DNA of 64,000 bases, from contig VXBM01001657.1 in NCBI GenBank assembly GCA_013400155.1, forward strand, positions 72,921 to 136,920, read 5' to 3'. The stretch comes from Helopsaltes ochotensis. Lineage: Eukaryota > Chordata > Aves > Passeriformes > Locustellidae. A model generated the notes under the pieces. The model worked only from the letters and a program-made list of their open reading frames with translations. It was not told the DNA's origin and did no database searches. The translations under genes were made by a program, and so were the position numbers. The stretch's first letter is position 1. Every line of letters starts with the position of its first letter. Positions 48,538 to 62,800 of the stretch are shown here, in pieces.

Positions 48538-51500
48538 TCTGTTAGAAAAGACTACACGTTTAAAATGCATAAATTGTGGGTTATGATAATATAACATATA
48601 AATAATTTGCTTGATACCACGAGATATTACTGAAAATTGTAAGATACAAAAATGATTTACATTCATGAGTAAAAACAACATAGTGTTAGAAAAATAGTGT
48701 TAGACTAATTCAGCTAGAATAAAACCAAAAGGGCAATCAAGCTACATGTTTCAGTGTATAAAATAATTACTGAGTTTCAATAATTTCAGGAGAAAATTTA
48801 ATCCCCTATATAGATGCATCAAACAGTAAGGGGTATAACAGATATATTACATTCTTCAGAAAAGTCTTATGTGGAATTCATAGAGACAAGACACTTAGAC
48901 AGGAAAGCTATTGCTTATTTTCTATACCAAAAAAATGCTTAAGATGCTTAGGAAATAGAGAGAAAAAAAATTATGCAATTTCACCAAGTCTGGAATGTTC
49001 AAAATTTCTAGCCTGATTTTTTTTCCAGGGTAAATTAATCTTTACAGAAACAATATTCACTCAAGTCTCTACAATAATTTATCACCACTTTCATTTTTTG
49101 ATGCATTTTATTTAATTTGTCCACAGACTAATGTCGTACATTTTTTGTAAAACTCTGAAGCAAAGCCACAGTGGAGATCAAACAAGTCAGAAGCAAAACT
49201 TTGCCAATCCCAGCTGCAAAGTAACTAATCACCAGTCTAGTACATTTGCAGAAGGAAAGTACGTAACATAGTCTTTGAAGTACCTAATTCCACATTGTAA
49301 ACCACAAAGGTGTGTGGTTATTTTTTAATTATGAGATACCTCTTTTGCTCACAGCAGCTTCACTCATCTATAAATACAAGTATACAGATGACAAGAGAGG
49401 AGGGAAGACAAAGAATAGATCTCGAGGTGAGAGTTAAAATTGTACTGGTTTTCATCCACCAGAAACAACAGACACATGACAAAGCAATTGTCACAACTTC
49501 TTAATGAGACCCCAAGGCATTTTTCTTGAGCTGCAAACTGAAAATGTCAAATAGATTAATTCAAACTAATACAGCTCATCAAGAACATTCTGGGCTGTTT
49601 TGGTTTTTTTTTATTTTAAAGAAAATGCTGAACAGAATGTGGGGCAGCACTACAGTGATACTGGACACTCACAGTAGCTAAAAATTGTCACAGAGCAGCT
49701 TTGATTAGCAGCACCACAATAAATACCACAAGCACATACAGTAATTCACCTTACTTAAAAATTTCTATCTTTAGGACTATTTTGGCATGTTCAACAAAAT
49801 TAGGCGTTTTTTTCTTGGAATACTAGTTATCAAATATTAATGAGGGAGGGGTTTTATCCATCAAATCATTCTGATTATAATCTTACACGCCAGTTCTCAC
49901 AGAAAATTAGTACAATATGTGGCTTTTTTAAAGGTTAACCTAGCTGAGAAAATTGTTCCCATAAATCTCTTGGTAATTTGCTTCTCATTTAGAGAGTGTC
50001 AGCTCTTCTACTGTTCAGTTCTGCCAGGTCAAAGCCTGGCCTATGCTATAGAATCTGGTATTCCATCTTGGGCAGATGATCAACAATATCATCCCACTCT
50101 GAAAATGTAAGGATATAAAATAAAAAATGCTTTCCTCTTTCTTCACCTCTTTCCCCACAGGTCACTGAGATTAGACATGGCAGTTTACTGAGAGACAAGA
50201 TTATTGCAAGACTATACTGCAAAGTTGTATAATGCATCAGTTGTGAGCAGTGCAGTCAAGCACATGATCCCTGTGTCAAGAAAAAAAGAAAGTATAAATT
50301 TAGACTTCCCAACGTGAAAAGTCAAGAGGATCAATCTGATGTCCCAAGATTTACGTTGGGGTGAAAGCATAGAAGTACCTCCATAAATTTCTACATACAA
50401 TGATTCACAACTATCAGCATCTACAGAAGAGACTTTTGGGTTTTGGGAGGTGATTTGATACGCAATGCTACAGTTTAATAGTGACCTCTATTAAATGCAG
50501 TTTTTTGATTCCTCTGCTTTCTGGTTTGTTAAGCTTTTAGCATCCTTGTTTGCTCCCAACATTTTCTGTTTCTCCCAACATTTGACTTTACAGCTGTTTG
50601 ATCTGCTTTGCATCTCTTTTGTGGGTTTTTTGGGTTATTTTTTTTCCCTGTGGTTCCTTCCAGTTGTTTTTTGATTTGTAGTTCTAAATGCCTTCCCATT
50701 ACCCCCATATTCACTAGATTTTCAGGTTATTTCAAGGAAGGATGATTTCAAATATATCCTGTTCTACTGTAAGCACACCAAGAGGTAAATTTTCAGTAAA
50801 ATGCAGTCATTTAGATGCACAACACTTATTAACATTAATGGGACTCATGCAGCTAAATTCATTCAGACCATGCTGAAAATAAAACCACCGTTCTTCTCAT
50901 AAATGAAAATTTCATAAGGATATTTTGCCCAAGAACTCAGTGGCCACATATCACTACTAAGAAAGCAACAGGGCTCAAGGCCCCTAATTGCTTACAACAC
51001 AATATAAATAAGACCATGATGCTCTAAATGCTCTGTTCTACCAAGTGCAGATTCTTAGAAAAGGTTATATATAGCCTTTATTAACACACTTCAAAGCCCT
51101 GCATGACTTCATACAAATATAAATACTGCAGAGAAATACTGTAACACAAAATTTTATATATTTTAGGCCAATTTGTCTTACTTAAATCCTGAACTAACAA
51201 AGCGATCTCTTTGGTCGAACAATATCTGAATGATGCCCTTCATGCTGAGTCAACCAAGTATGAATATACACATCAGAATCAGCTTTGCCTACACTTAACC
51301 AATCACATTGGAATCTTCAAATTTTGGATACAGAGCATAGGAAGAAAAGTGCTTTCCACCCACACTTTCTCCCTGACTATTCTACATATCAGTTAAATTA
51401 CATAACATTAAATAGCAGTTTTGAATTTAACACCAGTTAATTAAGAAATTGCATTTTAACCTTCATTCATATTGTTTGGGGTTTTTTTAATGTCTCAGAG

Positions 51501-54500
51501 AAAATATGTATGTACCTAAAAGACCACTGCTAATGAAGTTTTTCAAATAATTTCTGTTAAGAGATTTATTTTTCTTCAATGCATTCATTTTTAAATCTAT
51601 TTCAGTGAAATCAGTCAGACTCCATAAGGATGTGTTACTCAATCCCATTGCTACCCTGCTTCTAATTTCCATGCTAAAACCCAAAAAGAATCCAGTTGCA
51701 AAAAGGCAATTTAATAATGGCTCAATTTTTTTTCAGTTCCACACTAAATTTGATATAATTGCTGCATCGTATACTTAGTTGTCTAGAATATAATCTTTAG
51801 AGATGCTGTTCTTTATAAAAAGCCAAAAATATAAAAAAAGAAACCCAGATAAGCACATTTAACAAAAGCATATCCATATCTAATTCATTACACTCTACAC
51901 ATTTTCTGCAATAATGAATACTTTCACAGCTTCAGCTGAAAAAACAGGAATCTTTCTTTCCTGCTCAGAGTTCCATCAGACTTCCCTGTGCAGTGCAGTG
52001 GTAAGTGAGAAATCAGACCCAATGCTTCTTGTTAGAAATAGCAGCACTTCAGAAGTACATAAAATATTAAAAACTCAGCATAGACATTATACATCCACTT
52101 GTGTTTTGCCAGGTGTCCTCCGCTCCTTATATGCTCATAACTAAAGGACTCAGCCACGGAGTTTGTGTCTGAAATTGGTAAGAATTTGCAACATTTCACT
52201 TCCCTGCCTATCCACATACCTATTTGTCCATATTCGCCTATGGAATTTTTGGACCCCAGTGGAAGTATGTCTTAAGAGTTATTTTTTAAAAATCAATGAA
52301 CAAAGTGATTCAACATCTTTGAGATGAATATACAGTAGTCCTGTTAATTTGAATTTGTAAGGATTCATCTCTCCACTACTATCTGTTTGGTTTGTTTTTT
52401 TTAATTTCCAATGTGGTTTATGACCCTTACATGAGCCTCAATGAGAGCTTTTCTCACAAAGTATTTTCCACATTCAAACTTCAAGGTTTAAATAAATTAT
52501 TAACCTCCTGGGTTATTAATTTATATACTAGTCCTCTCATCAAGTTCTAAAAACACTTGAGGCTCAGAGTCATGGCTAGTATAGTTCTTTGGAATGGCCG
52601 CAGCACAGTTCAGCTTCCTACATCTCTGTAGTCAAAACCAGTCATCCCAAGTCTAACTTCTCACTAAATTATGCTTTTCAAGGTAATCATACATTCTGTT
52701 TGATGCAACACTTCTAAAATAAATGCAGATCTCTTGGCCGATGTGAAAAGGGGGGCAGTCAGCTCTTAACCTGAATTTTTGCTCATTTGAACTTGTTTTC
52801 ATCTCTCTACTTACATATTCCCAGTGCCGTGACAAAAACATGGACAACAGCAGTCTACAAACATATTTTCCATTCTCTCATCATCCAGATTGAATTCAGG
52901 ACAACTGAGTGTCCTGATAAAGTTAAAAAGAATGAATGTTGAAGTGCTTGACCTAAGCCTCTGCAGGTATCTCCTGGAAATATTGCAGAAAGTTTGAAAA
53001 GCACTAGCAACATATAATTTCAAATTCCAGAATCTGTAGACAGAAAGGTGGCTAGGAAGAGTGCACCAGAGAGTGATTTGGAACTTCTGTCATTCTGATG
53101 CATATGAAAGCCTGGACCAAATCTGTGCCTCAAGGAAATATTTCAATGAGATCACAAATGGAGGAAGAACTTTATGGTACACTACAAGCAATGAAAAAGT
53201 AGAGAACAGAAACAATTTCTTTCACAACAGAAAGAGAATATGCAGAATTTAAATTACATCATTTACCTTCCCAAATTTCTCAACTGACACACTACCATTT
53301 TAATTATTTCTACTTCCCACCACCCTCCAACTCTCCCCTGACCCCCAGCATCCTGCTAATAAAGTCTACAGAACATTCGATGAACAAAGATTTGTGGAAA
53401 GAAAACATGTTTTTATGTCTAAAAACACAAGAATAAAGGGTACAAATTTGAAATTTTTTGCACCTGTATATAATGTAGGTGTCCTAAGAACCGGGAGTTT
53501 CTATAATCTGGGCACAGGTTGTAAACATATTAACAGGTCTTAATGAGCATAATTTGGCATTGTAATTTCAAGAACCGCACTGCAAAAAAACTATGAAGAG
53601 GTGTGTGCCACATGCACTGTATCTGACTTTTTTTGACAACACGTGCCCTTGTGCCCATAGAGTTCCAAAAGGTCTTCAAGCAAATGAAATTATTTAAAAC
53701 ACAGCATGATGGTATATCATCAGTTAACATGATCTTGTAGAGTGAGTGTCAAATACATGAAGTACAATGAAAAGGAAACCCTTGCACTGTTACCACAGAT
53801 TTGGTTTGCTGTTTTTTGAGTTTCTTTAAGATAGCCACACAGACTTCCACAATTATTCACAAGGACATTTTAAATCCATTTTGTGTACTTTGTACATGTG
53901 GCCTCTCAAATTAGAAAGCATTAAAAGGGCTCATCTGCTGATGGCAATGCCACAAATTATTTCTGTGGATAAAGTGATTGTGACAAGAAACTTTTCCCAC
54001 TTGCTTGCATATGTGGATATTATCAAGAGGCTCAGCTCCCCAAAATCCCATCTCTCTCTACAGGCAAATCCATGTATTCAGACCTGTTATGCTTATTCCC
54101 TCATGCTCTTTGAGACTGCCGTGTTAGACACACTGGAAGAACTGGAAGAGCCTGTGCAACGCTTTAAGCAGTTGCAGAAGGAGCCATCATGACACAATTT
54201 CTTTCAGTACCTTCACTGTTCTTCTTTTCAAAGTTTTTAAACTTTTCTGCTCACAAAGGCTAAGAAATGGGGGCAAAAGACAAAGAAAATCCTTATCATC
54301 AATAAAGCTGAAAGTAAGACAATGAGTAAAAGTCCTCAGGCCTTTCGGAGTCACTGATGAAAGGACATAAAGACCCAAGAGCAGAAGTCCCTTAGCAGGC
54401 AGTGGCGGTCTGTGAACCATTGTGCCAAGAATCCAGATAAGAAAAGAAATCACCAAGTTGCAGAGAAAAAGCAATTCCAACTGGAAATTTTTGGACCCCA

Positions 54501-57500
54501 GAAACAGAATTTCCCATTTATTAGTCAGACCCTGCTGATTAGAAATTGATCAGGTGCTGTTCCTGCTACCTCTGAAGTGACTCCAGAATCCATGTTATTA
54601 AATGGATTGTCCTTGCTTTCTGCATGAAGAAGCTCAGGCAGCATCAGGTATCATGCAATATCACGGTACAGAATACAGAGAGGATGTTTTCATCTTAACA
54701 GTTAGCTGCTGGTCTCCAGTCTTGAAGAAAGAAGCCTGGTCAGATAGTAATACCCATGAGAACGAGCTTTTATCAATAGCTGTTCTAATTGAATGTTGTG
54801 CATTCTGTTGCTAGACATTTTCTCTGCCAAGTTATATGGACCTTACATTGCTCATTGTGAGAATTTAACTCAGTATGTAAGAAACGTACTTCAGTAATGA
54901 AACTGTAGGTAAGTTAGCATCATCATGGTTTCTCCTAATGTTTTAAAATTGTGACCCCTTCTGTACCTGCCATTCCATCCTACCTCCCAAATGTCCTTGG
55001 TAGCAGCAAAATAACTTAATGACAGAATGTCTAAAATTCCAGAATTGAATATAGTACACATAAACAAATTATATTTAGCTTATACCTTCCTTATTGCTCA
55101 CCCTAAACTACTGAGGATTATTAGAAGAGAGATTTCAGGGGAAAGTGGGGGTCAGGGTAAGGGGGCATGTGTCATAGACCAGGTCCAAGTCATTACCCCA
55201 TGAGCAGTCACAAACATTTTCATATCTAAATAATTATTTTTTCTTACTTTTCTTGGCTTAGTCCTCCATCACAGGAGGAAGGAAATAATGGAATAAGTGT
55301 GATTTGATAAATTCTGTAAAAAGCAATAAATTGTCAAATTCTTAATGCAAGGATCATGAATCTCAAGTTTCATGACTCGGGACAACCATAAAAACAACCA
55401 TGATGAAAGAAATCTAGGAAGTAGAAAATTAAAACTGAAATAGCAAGGGCATAGGAGATCATTGCCATCTAAAAAGGAGGGTTCAATTAGCAGGAAGATA
55501 TGAATATACTACATGAGTGGTAGTTGAAGGAATTAGAAGTAGTTTTTGAAAATGGACAAGAAACAGTTACAGTCTGAAAAAGCTAGAAAACACTTAACTC
55601 AGAGTTCTGTAGAACCACAGCAAAATTTTGCAAACACATCACTTTCATCATATTCAAGTCAGCCAGCAAAGGCAACTGTAGAGTACGGGAGAGTGGAATC
55701 CTGGTCTAGTAGGGGACAAAGCCAGCAGGAGACAAAGACACCAAGACAAAACCATGTAGGGTTTTTTCCACCTAGATTTCTCCATGACCATACATGTACA
55801 ACAGTTAAACATTTAGAGAGCCAAGCAAAACAAAATTTAATTGAAGTTAAATTGGCCTTCATTCTGAGATTCAGAAACACACAAATGAAAGATATTTGCC
55901 AAAGTGATGTAAACAAACTGTACTGTTTAACTTGGTTATTTAAGGGATTAATCTTTGATGTTAAACAGCTCTGATTACTCATCATTATTCTTTTATGAGT
56001 ATCATATTAATTAGAGTTTGTTGGTCTATTCACAGGCTTATGGCAAATAGAGTGATGAGATTTAAAATTTTGAAACTTGAAGCAGGTTTTTTTGCTTCTC
56101 AGCAAAATCAATATTTCATGCAAGTAAAGCTAAACATTTTAAATAGTATTTTCTTTTGTCCCTTGAAGGAGAATGAGGATTGCCTGTTAAGACTTTTATA
56201 GAATACACCTTTCGCATGGCATTTTCACACGAATGCATTTTCAAATCCATTCAATTTTTAACACAGGAAGGAATGAATAATTAAGCAACACTTTTAACAT
56301 TCCTATTACACACCTGCCAGCAACTGAGTACTTTAATTAAAAATCACAGGAGAATGTACAGAAAGGCAACCTTACAGCATGGATGGGAGAGAAAATTTGT
56401 CATTGTATTTGTTTATATCCATTCATAACAGCATTTTAAAACAGATGAGTAAACTAAAAATAATGCAACACTCTCATTCTATTTGAGTTCTGTCACTTTA
56501 AGAAAAAAGTTCATTGTATTGAACACAAAAAAAAAAAAAGCAGGAGTGTTTCAGTTAAAAATGCAGCATGTACCATATGAAATTCAGTATTACACAGAAC
56601 ATACTCACATACCAAATATCAATAATGAGGACAGACTAGAAAATCATCTATCATTTTGGTTTCATGTCTTGGGAAGTGGTTAAACAGTGGTGAAAAGGTT
56701 TTACAGATTAGACAGTGTACTAAATGATGAAAGAAGTTCACTTGAGAGAACTGGGTGACAATGAAAGAAAAAGCCAGAGGATAATGAAGAGGAAGGAAAG
56801 CATAAGAAACGATAGGGGTAGATGCAGAGAAACTGAGGTTAACTACGATCTGCATCGTATGAAACAAAAATAAATTACAAAAGGCATAGAGAATCTTATG
56901 AAAGAAAGAAAAGCTTTGCAAATTGAAGCTATAAAATTAAACTAGAACTTGAGTCCAAACACACAAGTGAAAAAGAACAGAGGGAATCAATATTCTCCTC
57001 TTACTAAAAAGGGAAAAGACTATCATCTTTTTGTCCCTAGGAAAGTCTGCTGTTGGGAATCGTGTGAAGCCCTAGAGCTCCGCTTATCTACCTGCTGAGC
57101 TAGCAGCAGTTTGAGTATTCTTTTGTAGCAAAAGGGATTCTTAGTAGATAATTGTCAGCAAAAAATTCTTCTGCTTGTGGAAATCTGGCTTGGAATTGTA
57201 GCTTATTGCTTGGATAAGCAATTTAAATATAGTGACATAATAAAATTAAGTGGAGTCTGTGAAAAATGTAGTGGAAGCTGGTAATGAGCAGTGTGCTACT
57301 TATCTTCTTTGCTTTGCAATACCTTCAGCAGCATAACTAAGTGAGGGCTTTCATTTATGTACCATGATATAAAGATTTTCTCAGCATTGGTTTAGTCTGG
57401 CTATATTGCTCATATAGAGGAAATCTGTGAAGATGTTATATGAGTCACATAAAAAAAAAAGAGTGATAAGCTCTTACATAGCTTTATACAGGGGATTTAA

Positions 57501-57894
57501 AAAAAGGAATTATTTTAGAAAAGCCTTATTTTTTCTGCCTATTCTATGCCTTCACAAGTGAACCCAAGAGTCCAAAATTACCATGATTAAGAGACCTCAA
57601 AAGGGAAGAACTTGCTTTAAAAACAGCTATAGAATTCCTAAAAGTAAGGATATCTATTCCAATATTCAATTACTCATCCCATACTGATCTATATGTTCCT
57701 CACTTCTAAGTTCCTAGTCCAGATTGCTGCCAAAATAGCAGGCTTTCGGTCTCTCCATGCCTAAAGATGTATCTCAGGCCTCAGAAAGCTGTTAATAAAA
57801 CTTCACAACATTAAAGTATATGCCATTGTACAGGAAGAAGTCAGAGTTTTTCTTACCAGCTTTGCAGACTAATTTTACAAGGCAGGTGAGTTGG

Positions 57895-57909
57895 GAGAGA
57901 GAGAGAGAG
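57895..57909. repeat. (GA)7 microsatellite
   Basis: Uninterrupted GAGAGAGAGAGAGAG. Confidence 0.85.
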
Positions 57910-59836
57910 TTGAATTGGTCATCTATTACTTTTAATTTTCTGTATGATTCTTTATCAGATGGGATGAAAATACTGGGCTGATCTCTGATATTTTTAAAAA
58001 GCATACTTTCTTGAAAGACTGTATATTTTGAAAAACAGAACTACTGACTCTCTATCTGTGACAGGAATATATCTCCAGAAAGATAATTTAAAGGAATTTG
58101 CAGTTTTGAGCACATTTCCAGAGGAAGCTGTTGTCACAGTGACTGTTAACACAAATCTTGACTTTGTACTGAGTAAGTAAAACTAAAATGAAATAAAATA
58201 TAAAAGAGAGAGGAAAAAATGAAAAAAATGGGAGAAATGCTCATATTTTTCTGAGATTAACAAATTCAGCTTACTAAAATAAAGTCTTCAATTGAGGCAC
58301 TCTTCCTTCTCAGTCAAAGAATATATAAAGCATGTGTCAAAGGGCTAGTATGCTAGCTACCCTTCTCCTGAAAGAGACTGCTGCGAAATCTGCCTTATGT
58401 CACAAGATATGCAGCAAACATTTACTATTACACCTATGAGTATTTCAAAGCTGTGAAAGCCTTTTTATCCAAACTTCAAATCAAGAAAAAAATACTCTTC
58501 TTTTTAACTAATCTGAAAAATATTTGGTTTTTTCAAATAAAAAAAATATTCATGGATTGCAGTCAAATGGAAAAAAAATCCTCCTTCCATTAGTAACTCT
58601 TTCTTGCCAATGCACAGACTAAGATAATGAAGTGAGTGGATGTGGGGGCAAATAACAAAGAGGGTTAACTCTGTACTACAGAAAAGAAGATCTGTGTATT
58701 TTAAAAAAAACCCAACTTCATTAGCATTGACACTCTTCCACCTTTTTTTTTAAATGAAAATGCCTAAGCAACATAGTCAGAGTTTTTAATTAATGTAGAA
58801 AGTTGTTGATAATTCTATGCCAAGAACTGGCCTGCACGATGTAACTATTTGTTTGCCAAAGCTCATTCTCCCAGACATCTGGCCAGCAGCACAGGGTGAA
58901 TTAAGAGTTACAGAGCTGTACACTATGTTTTATGTCCACACACTGCTGCTTCATTTTAACTGTAGCTGTATGAAATAAATGCATTTACATAAAAATAATT
59001 TTAAACAGAAAACCTGATGTAGCATAACAAGTACATTTCTTGTCGGTATCTAGGGATGACTAACTACCCCTGCAAATATAGCTGCTAAAGCAATGTCTTT
59101 ATGTCCTCTGTAGGGACAGAAATAGTGTTTATGTTTTATGATACTGCAAAAGTAGTTACAATATCTGGACATATTTCACATTTAGTAGTAGGAAAGAACC
59201 AGTCTGCTCCTAAAAAGTGATAGGTTCTAGCCATCTGTGTCACACTGTTCTGGGGCAAATGGAAATGGTGTGAACCCACCATTAAAACTGAGTTACTATG
59301 GCAAGCATCAGGCAGAAGTGACCAATGAATACATTGATATGTTATAATTTCTCCAGAAATCATCATCCTTTATTGATGGATCAGATCATATATGGACTGC
59401 ATAGGAAAGTACAGTATAGCAGGTCATGAAAATAGTAGAGATGAGTGATGCTACATGCAGAGAGAAAATTTGCTTTCGCACTTCTGATACACTGCCAGTG
59501 TGATGCATGACGAGCCTCATCAACTACTGTGCATCTGGAATATCAGCTACTGTTCTGATTCTAATACAGAATCATTCTCCCAGTCCTATCAATCATGTTC
59601 CATCTTTCCTTACAATCTTTGAATTTGGTCTTTTATCCAAGGAGCTCAAATCCTCACATCTTCAAAATGTGTTTTCACCTGAAACTCATCTAAAGTAATC
59701 ATGCATTAATTTCTTTAACTCTGTTCATATGTGAAGCTTTGACTAGCTACTAACTTGATATAGATGTACTACAATGGTGCAATTAGGAATAGCACACAAT
59801 TGTTTTGTGATACTAAGATGGCATGACCAGATGCAA

Positions 59837-59875
59837 CCTCATATATATGAGGTGATCACCAGTGTGATCACCAGT
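59837..59875. repeat. Palindromes with 12-bp tandem repeat
   Basis: CCTCATATATATGAGG (59837-59852) is a perfect 16-bp palindrome. It abuts two exact copies of GTGATCACCAGT (59852-59863 and 59864-59875), each containing the palindrome GTGATCAC. Confidence 0.85.
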
Positions 59876-62800
59876 GAAGCAAGAAAGATGGTTAAAGTTA
59901 AAAACAGGCAGCATCCTAGGAACAAAAAGTTACCAGAGAGAAGCAGAAGGAACTGCAAATTTGCAGGGCAGCTTCCCAAATGTACAGGAAACACAATCAG
60001 CTAGAAAAAATTATATAATTTGGGCAACATCAGGAGCAGAGAAGAACCCCCTTCATGGAAACAGTTTAACAGCATAAGAATCACAATTTCAAGCAAGGAA
60101 TAATATAGGAAATGATAAAGCCACTTCTCTCATGAAACGCTTGTCAAGCTGACTAATTTGACATTTGCAACTAAGAAACCCCTGGGACCACAGTTACCAG
60201 TACTAATTATATTGCAGCAGATCTGTGGTTCTGTATACCTATAGCTCTTTTAGAGCTAAAGACTAATAGCTTTATATGTGTATGATTGTCCACTAGGACA
60301 AAGTATATTGTATATGAATTAATGTAATAAAGCATTTTTTTTAAAATGTGAACTTGCACTGATTTGTCACTTATATCATCATCAAAGTGATCTCTTTACT
60401 AATACAGGTTATTTTCACAACAGTGGGACTATTTTGCTCTTAATAAAAACACCTCTTGCTTTCACATGTTAACAGTTAAACAAAAAGGTGTAACCATGCA
60501 GGTGATTTAACAACATTTTCCTCCAAATACCCCGCTAAAAGGATGCATATTGACATAATAATTGAATATGCTGATGCACAGGTTAGGAGATAATTTTGAA
60601 GGTCTTTTCCTAGTGTAGCTGCACACCTTTGGCCCTTACATCTTCTCATTTTCCCAACACTTTCTATAAAATATCAGTTGAGTTCACTTCACTACCTGCC
60701 TGCCTTTATTGGATTTGACTGCTTTTCTTTTCTGGTCTTTATTTTATTGTACTTCAATTCTTCCTCCCAGTGGAGCTAGGACATCAAAAAATGTACCAAT
60801 AAAAACAAACAGTACGAGCACTCTGTTGATTCCCCTGCTACTCAGACCATGCCTGGACTATTTCTTTCTCATTTGTGAAAGTATTTACCTTGAATAGAAA
60901 AAGAAGAATGAGCTTATATTGCCTTTCAAAGCTTACGCATGCTTGAAGTGAGAAGACTCCAGCAGTGACAACAACGTGGACCTTTAGAAAGTCACCAGCT
61001 GACCTGCAAAAGCTTCGAAAGTCTTGTCAAGATCTCTCTCTGTGGAGATCTGGCAGTGCAAGTGATGATGGACTTGGCAAAGGAAAATACTCAACGAGTC
61101 ATTAAGAGCCAAACTGCCAGTATTTTTTCCTGTCTTCACATATTTCATTTACAACTCGCTCAATGTTAATGTAGGAAAGAAATCCATAATCTAGAGAGAG
61201 ACAAAGATAAAATATTACATCTTGGAAATGAAAAATTGTTGTTCACCTACATATTCAAATATTTACAAATGACCATAAGAGACCATGACATATATTTCTG
61301 CACATGTATTTTTTATCAGCCTTCATATTACTGTTAAAGTAATATTATATTTTAAGCTATTATTGCAATAACTGTAAATGAATACTTGGAATTTAAGGGT
61401 ATCCCAAATCTTCAGAAACATAGTATTTCATCAAGAGAATTGATAAAAAACTGCTACTAGAAAAAGTTATACAATTTCCAAATGCATTGACCTCAATTAG
61501 ATAGATTGCACTTGCTATGGAGTACAATCCTGGGCTGGCTTTCCGTCTGGGATCACTTGTCCACAGTGACTAGATGGATTTTTCCTGAAAACTCTTAAAA
61601 ATTTAGCCAAATTACTTCAATCATTTACAGCAAATTTTTATGAAGTTAAACTGGCTTAGTCAATATATTATTTTGATTCTTATTTTACTATCTGGATTTG
61701 TCTCAGAACTCTCTAAGCATGGGATTCCAAATGACAACCCACAGAGCTTTGTCCCTCCTGCATTCATAAAAGGTATCCCAATCTGAAATGTATAACAAAT
61801 TCTGCCTTTGCTTAGGTTACTGTTCCGAAATATGCAATAGGAATTTCACAGCACAAAGAAGAAAACACTGTCTCTGTCTAGTTTTGGATACAGGGCAAGA
61901 CTAGAAAGGTGTCAACAGAAGAACATTTAAATGTTAAATGAGCAAAGAGATCAAAACAGCTCAACATACACAATGTAGAATAGGACAGGTTTCATTTGCT
62001 CGTGGTGCCTTCTACACAAGTTCTGTCAGAGCCAGTTGCAGTCTGGAGAGTCTCCAAAAAAGTACAGTTGTTTTGCTTCATCTTTATTCAAAGTACTGAA
62101 GCACTTTTTCAACAGTGAATTAAACTCTTGGCAATTACAGTGTTTGACTTCAAAATAGTAGTTGAAAGTATGAGTTGTCCTTTTCTAGACAACACTAACA
62201 AATTTTGCAGAAACATTTAAACAAGGGTGGTTTTGAAAAATCTGTATTGGGGCAGTAAAATTAGGGAGGCTATTTTGGGTCCTTTCTTTATTTGTTTTGT
62301 TGTTTTTTTTACCACTGAACCACTTTGATTTTCTGAAAACATAGACAACACCGAAAAAGTCCTTCAGTACTTTAAGTAGTCAAAGTAGATCTCAAATAAA
62401 AAAAAAAATAAGGAGCTAAGATACAGCATAAACTCGAAAAGTCTGTGATATTTCACTAATTCTGAATATTACTATTGCGGCAAATATCTGTGTTTAGTCT
62501 CAAAGTTTAGTGAAATGTAATTTATGAACACTAATCCTTTCTCACTTTTGCCTTCTGCAGGCAGCTCGTTGTTGAAGTACCCCAAGCTCTGAAGTTCAAA
62601 AAATGCAAACTGCAGCAAACAGTTCCAAACGTTAAATTTCTTACTTCTGTCTATAAAAGATAGTTCATTATCTTTTTCAAAAAGCTAATCTCAGTTAGAG
62701 ATATTGGGAAAAGTTAAAAGACCCCCAATGTTTTTTTAAAAAGTAACTGTTAACATTTCTTTCTCAAAATCCCTATCAGAATAACAGAAATTTATTCAGC

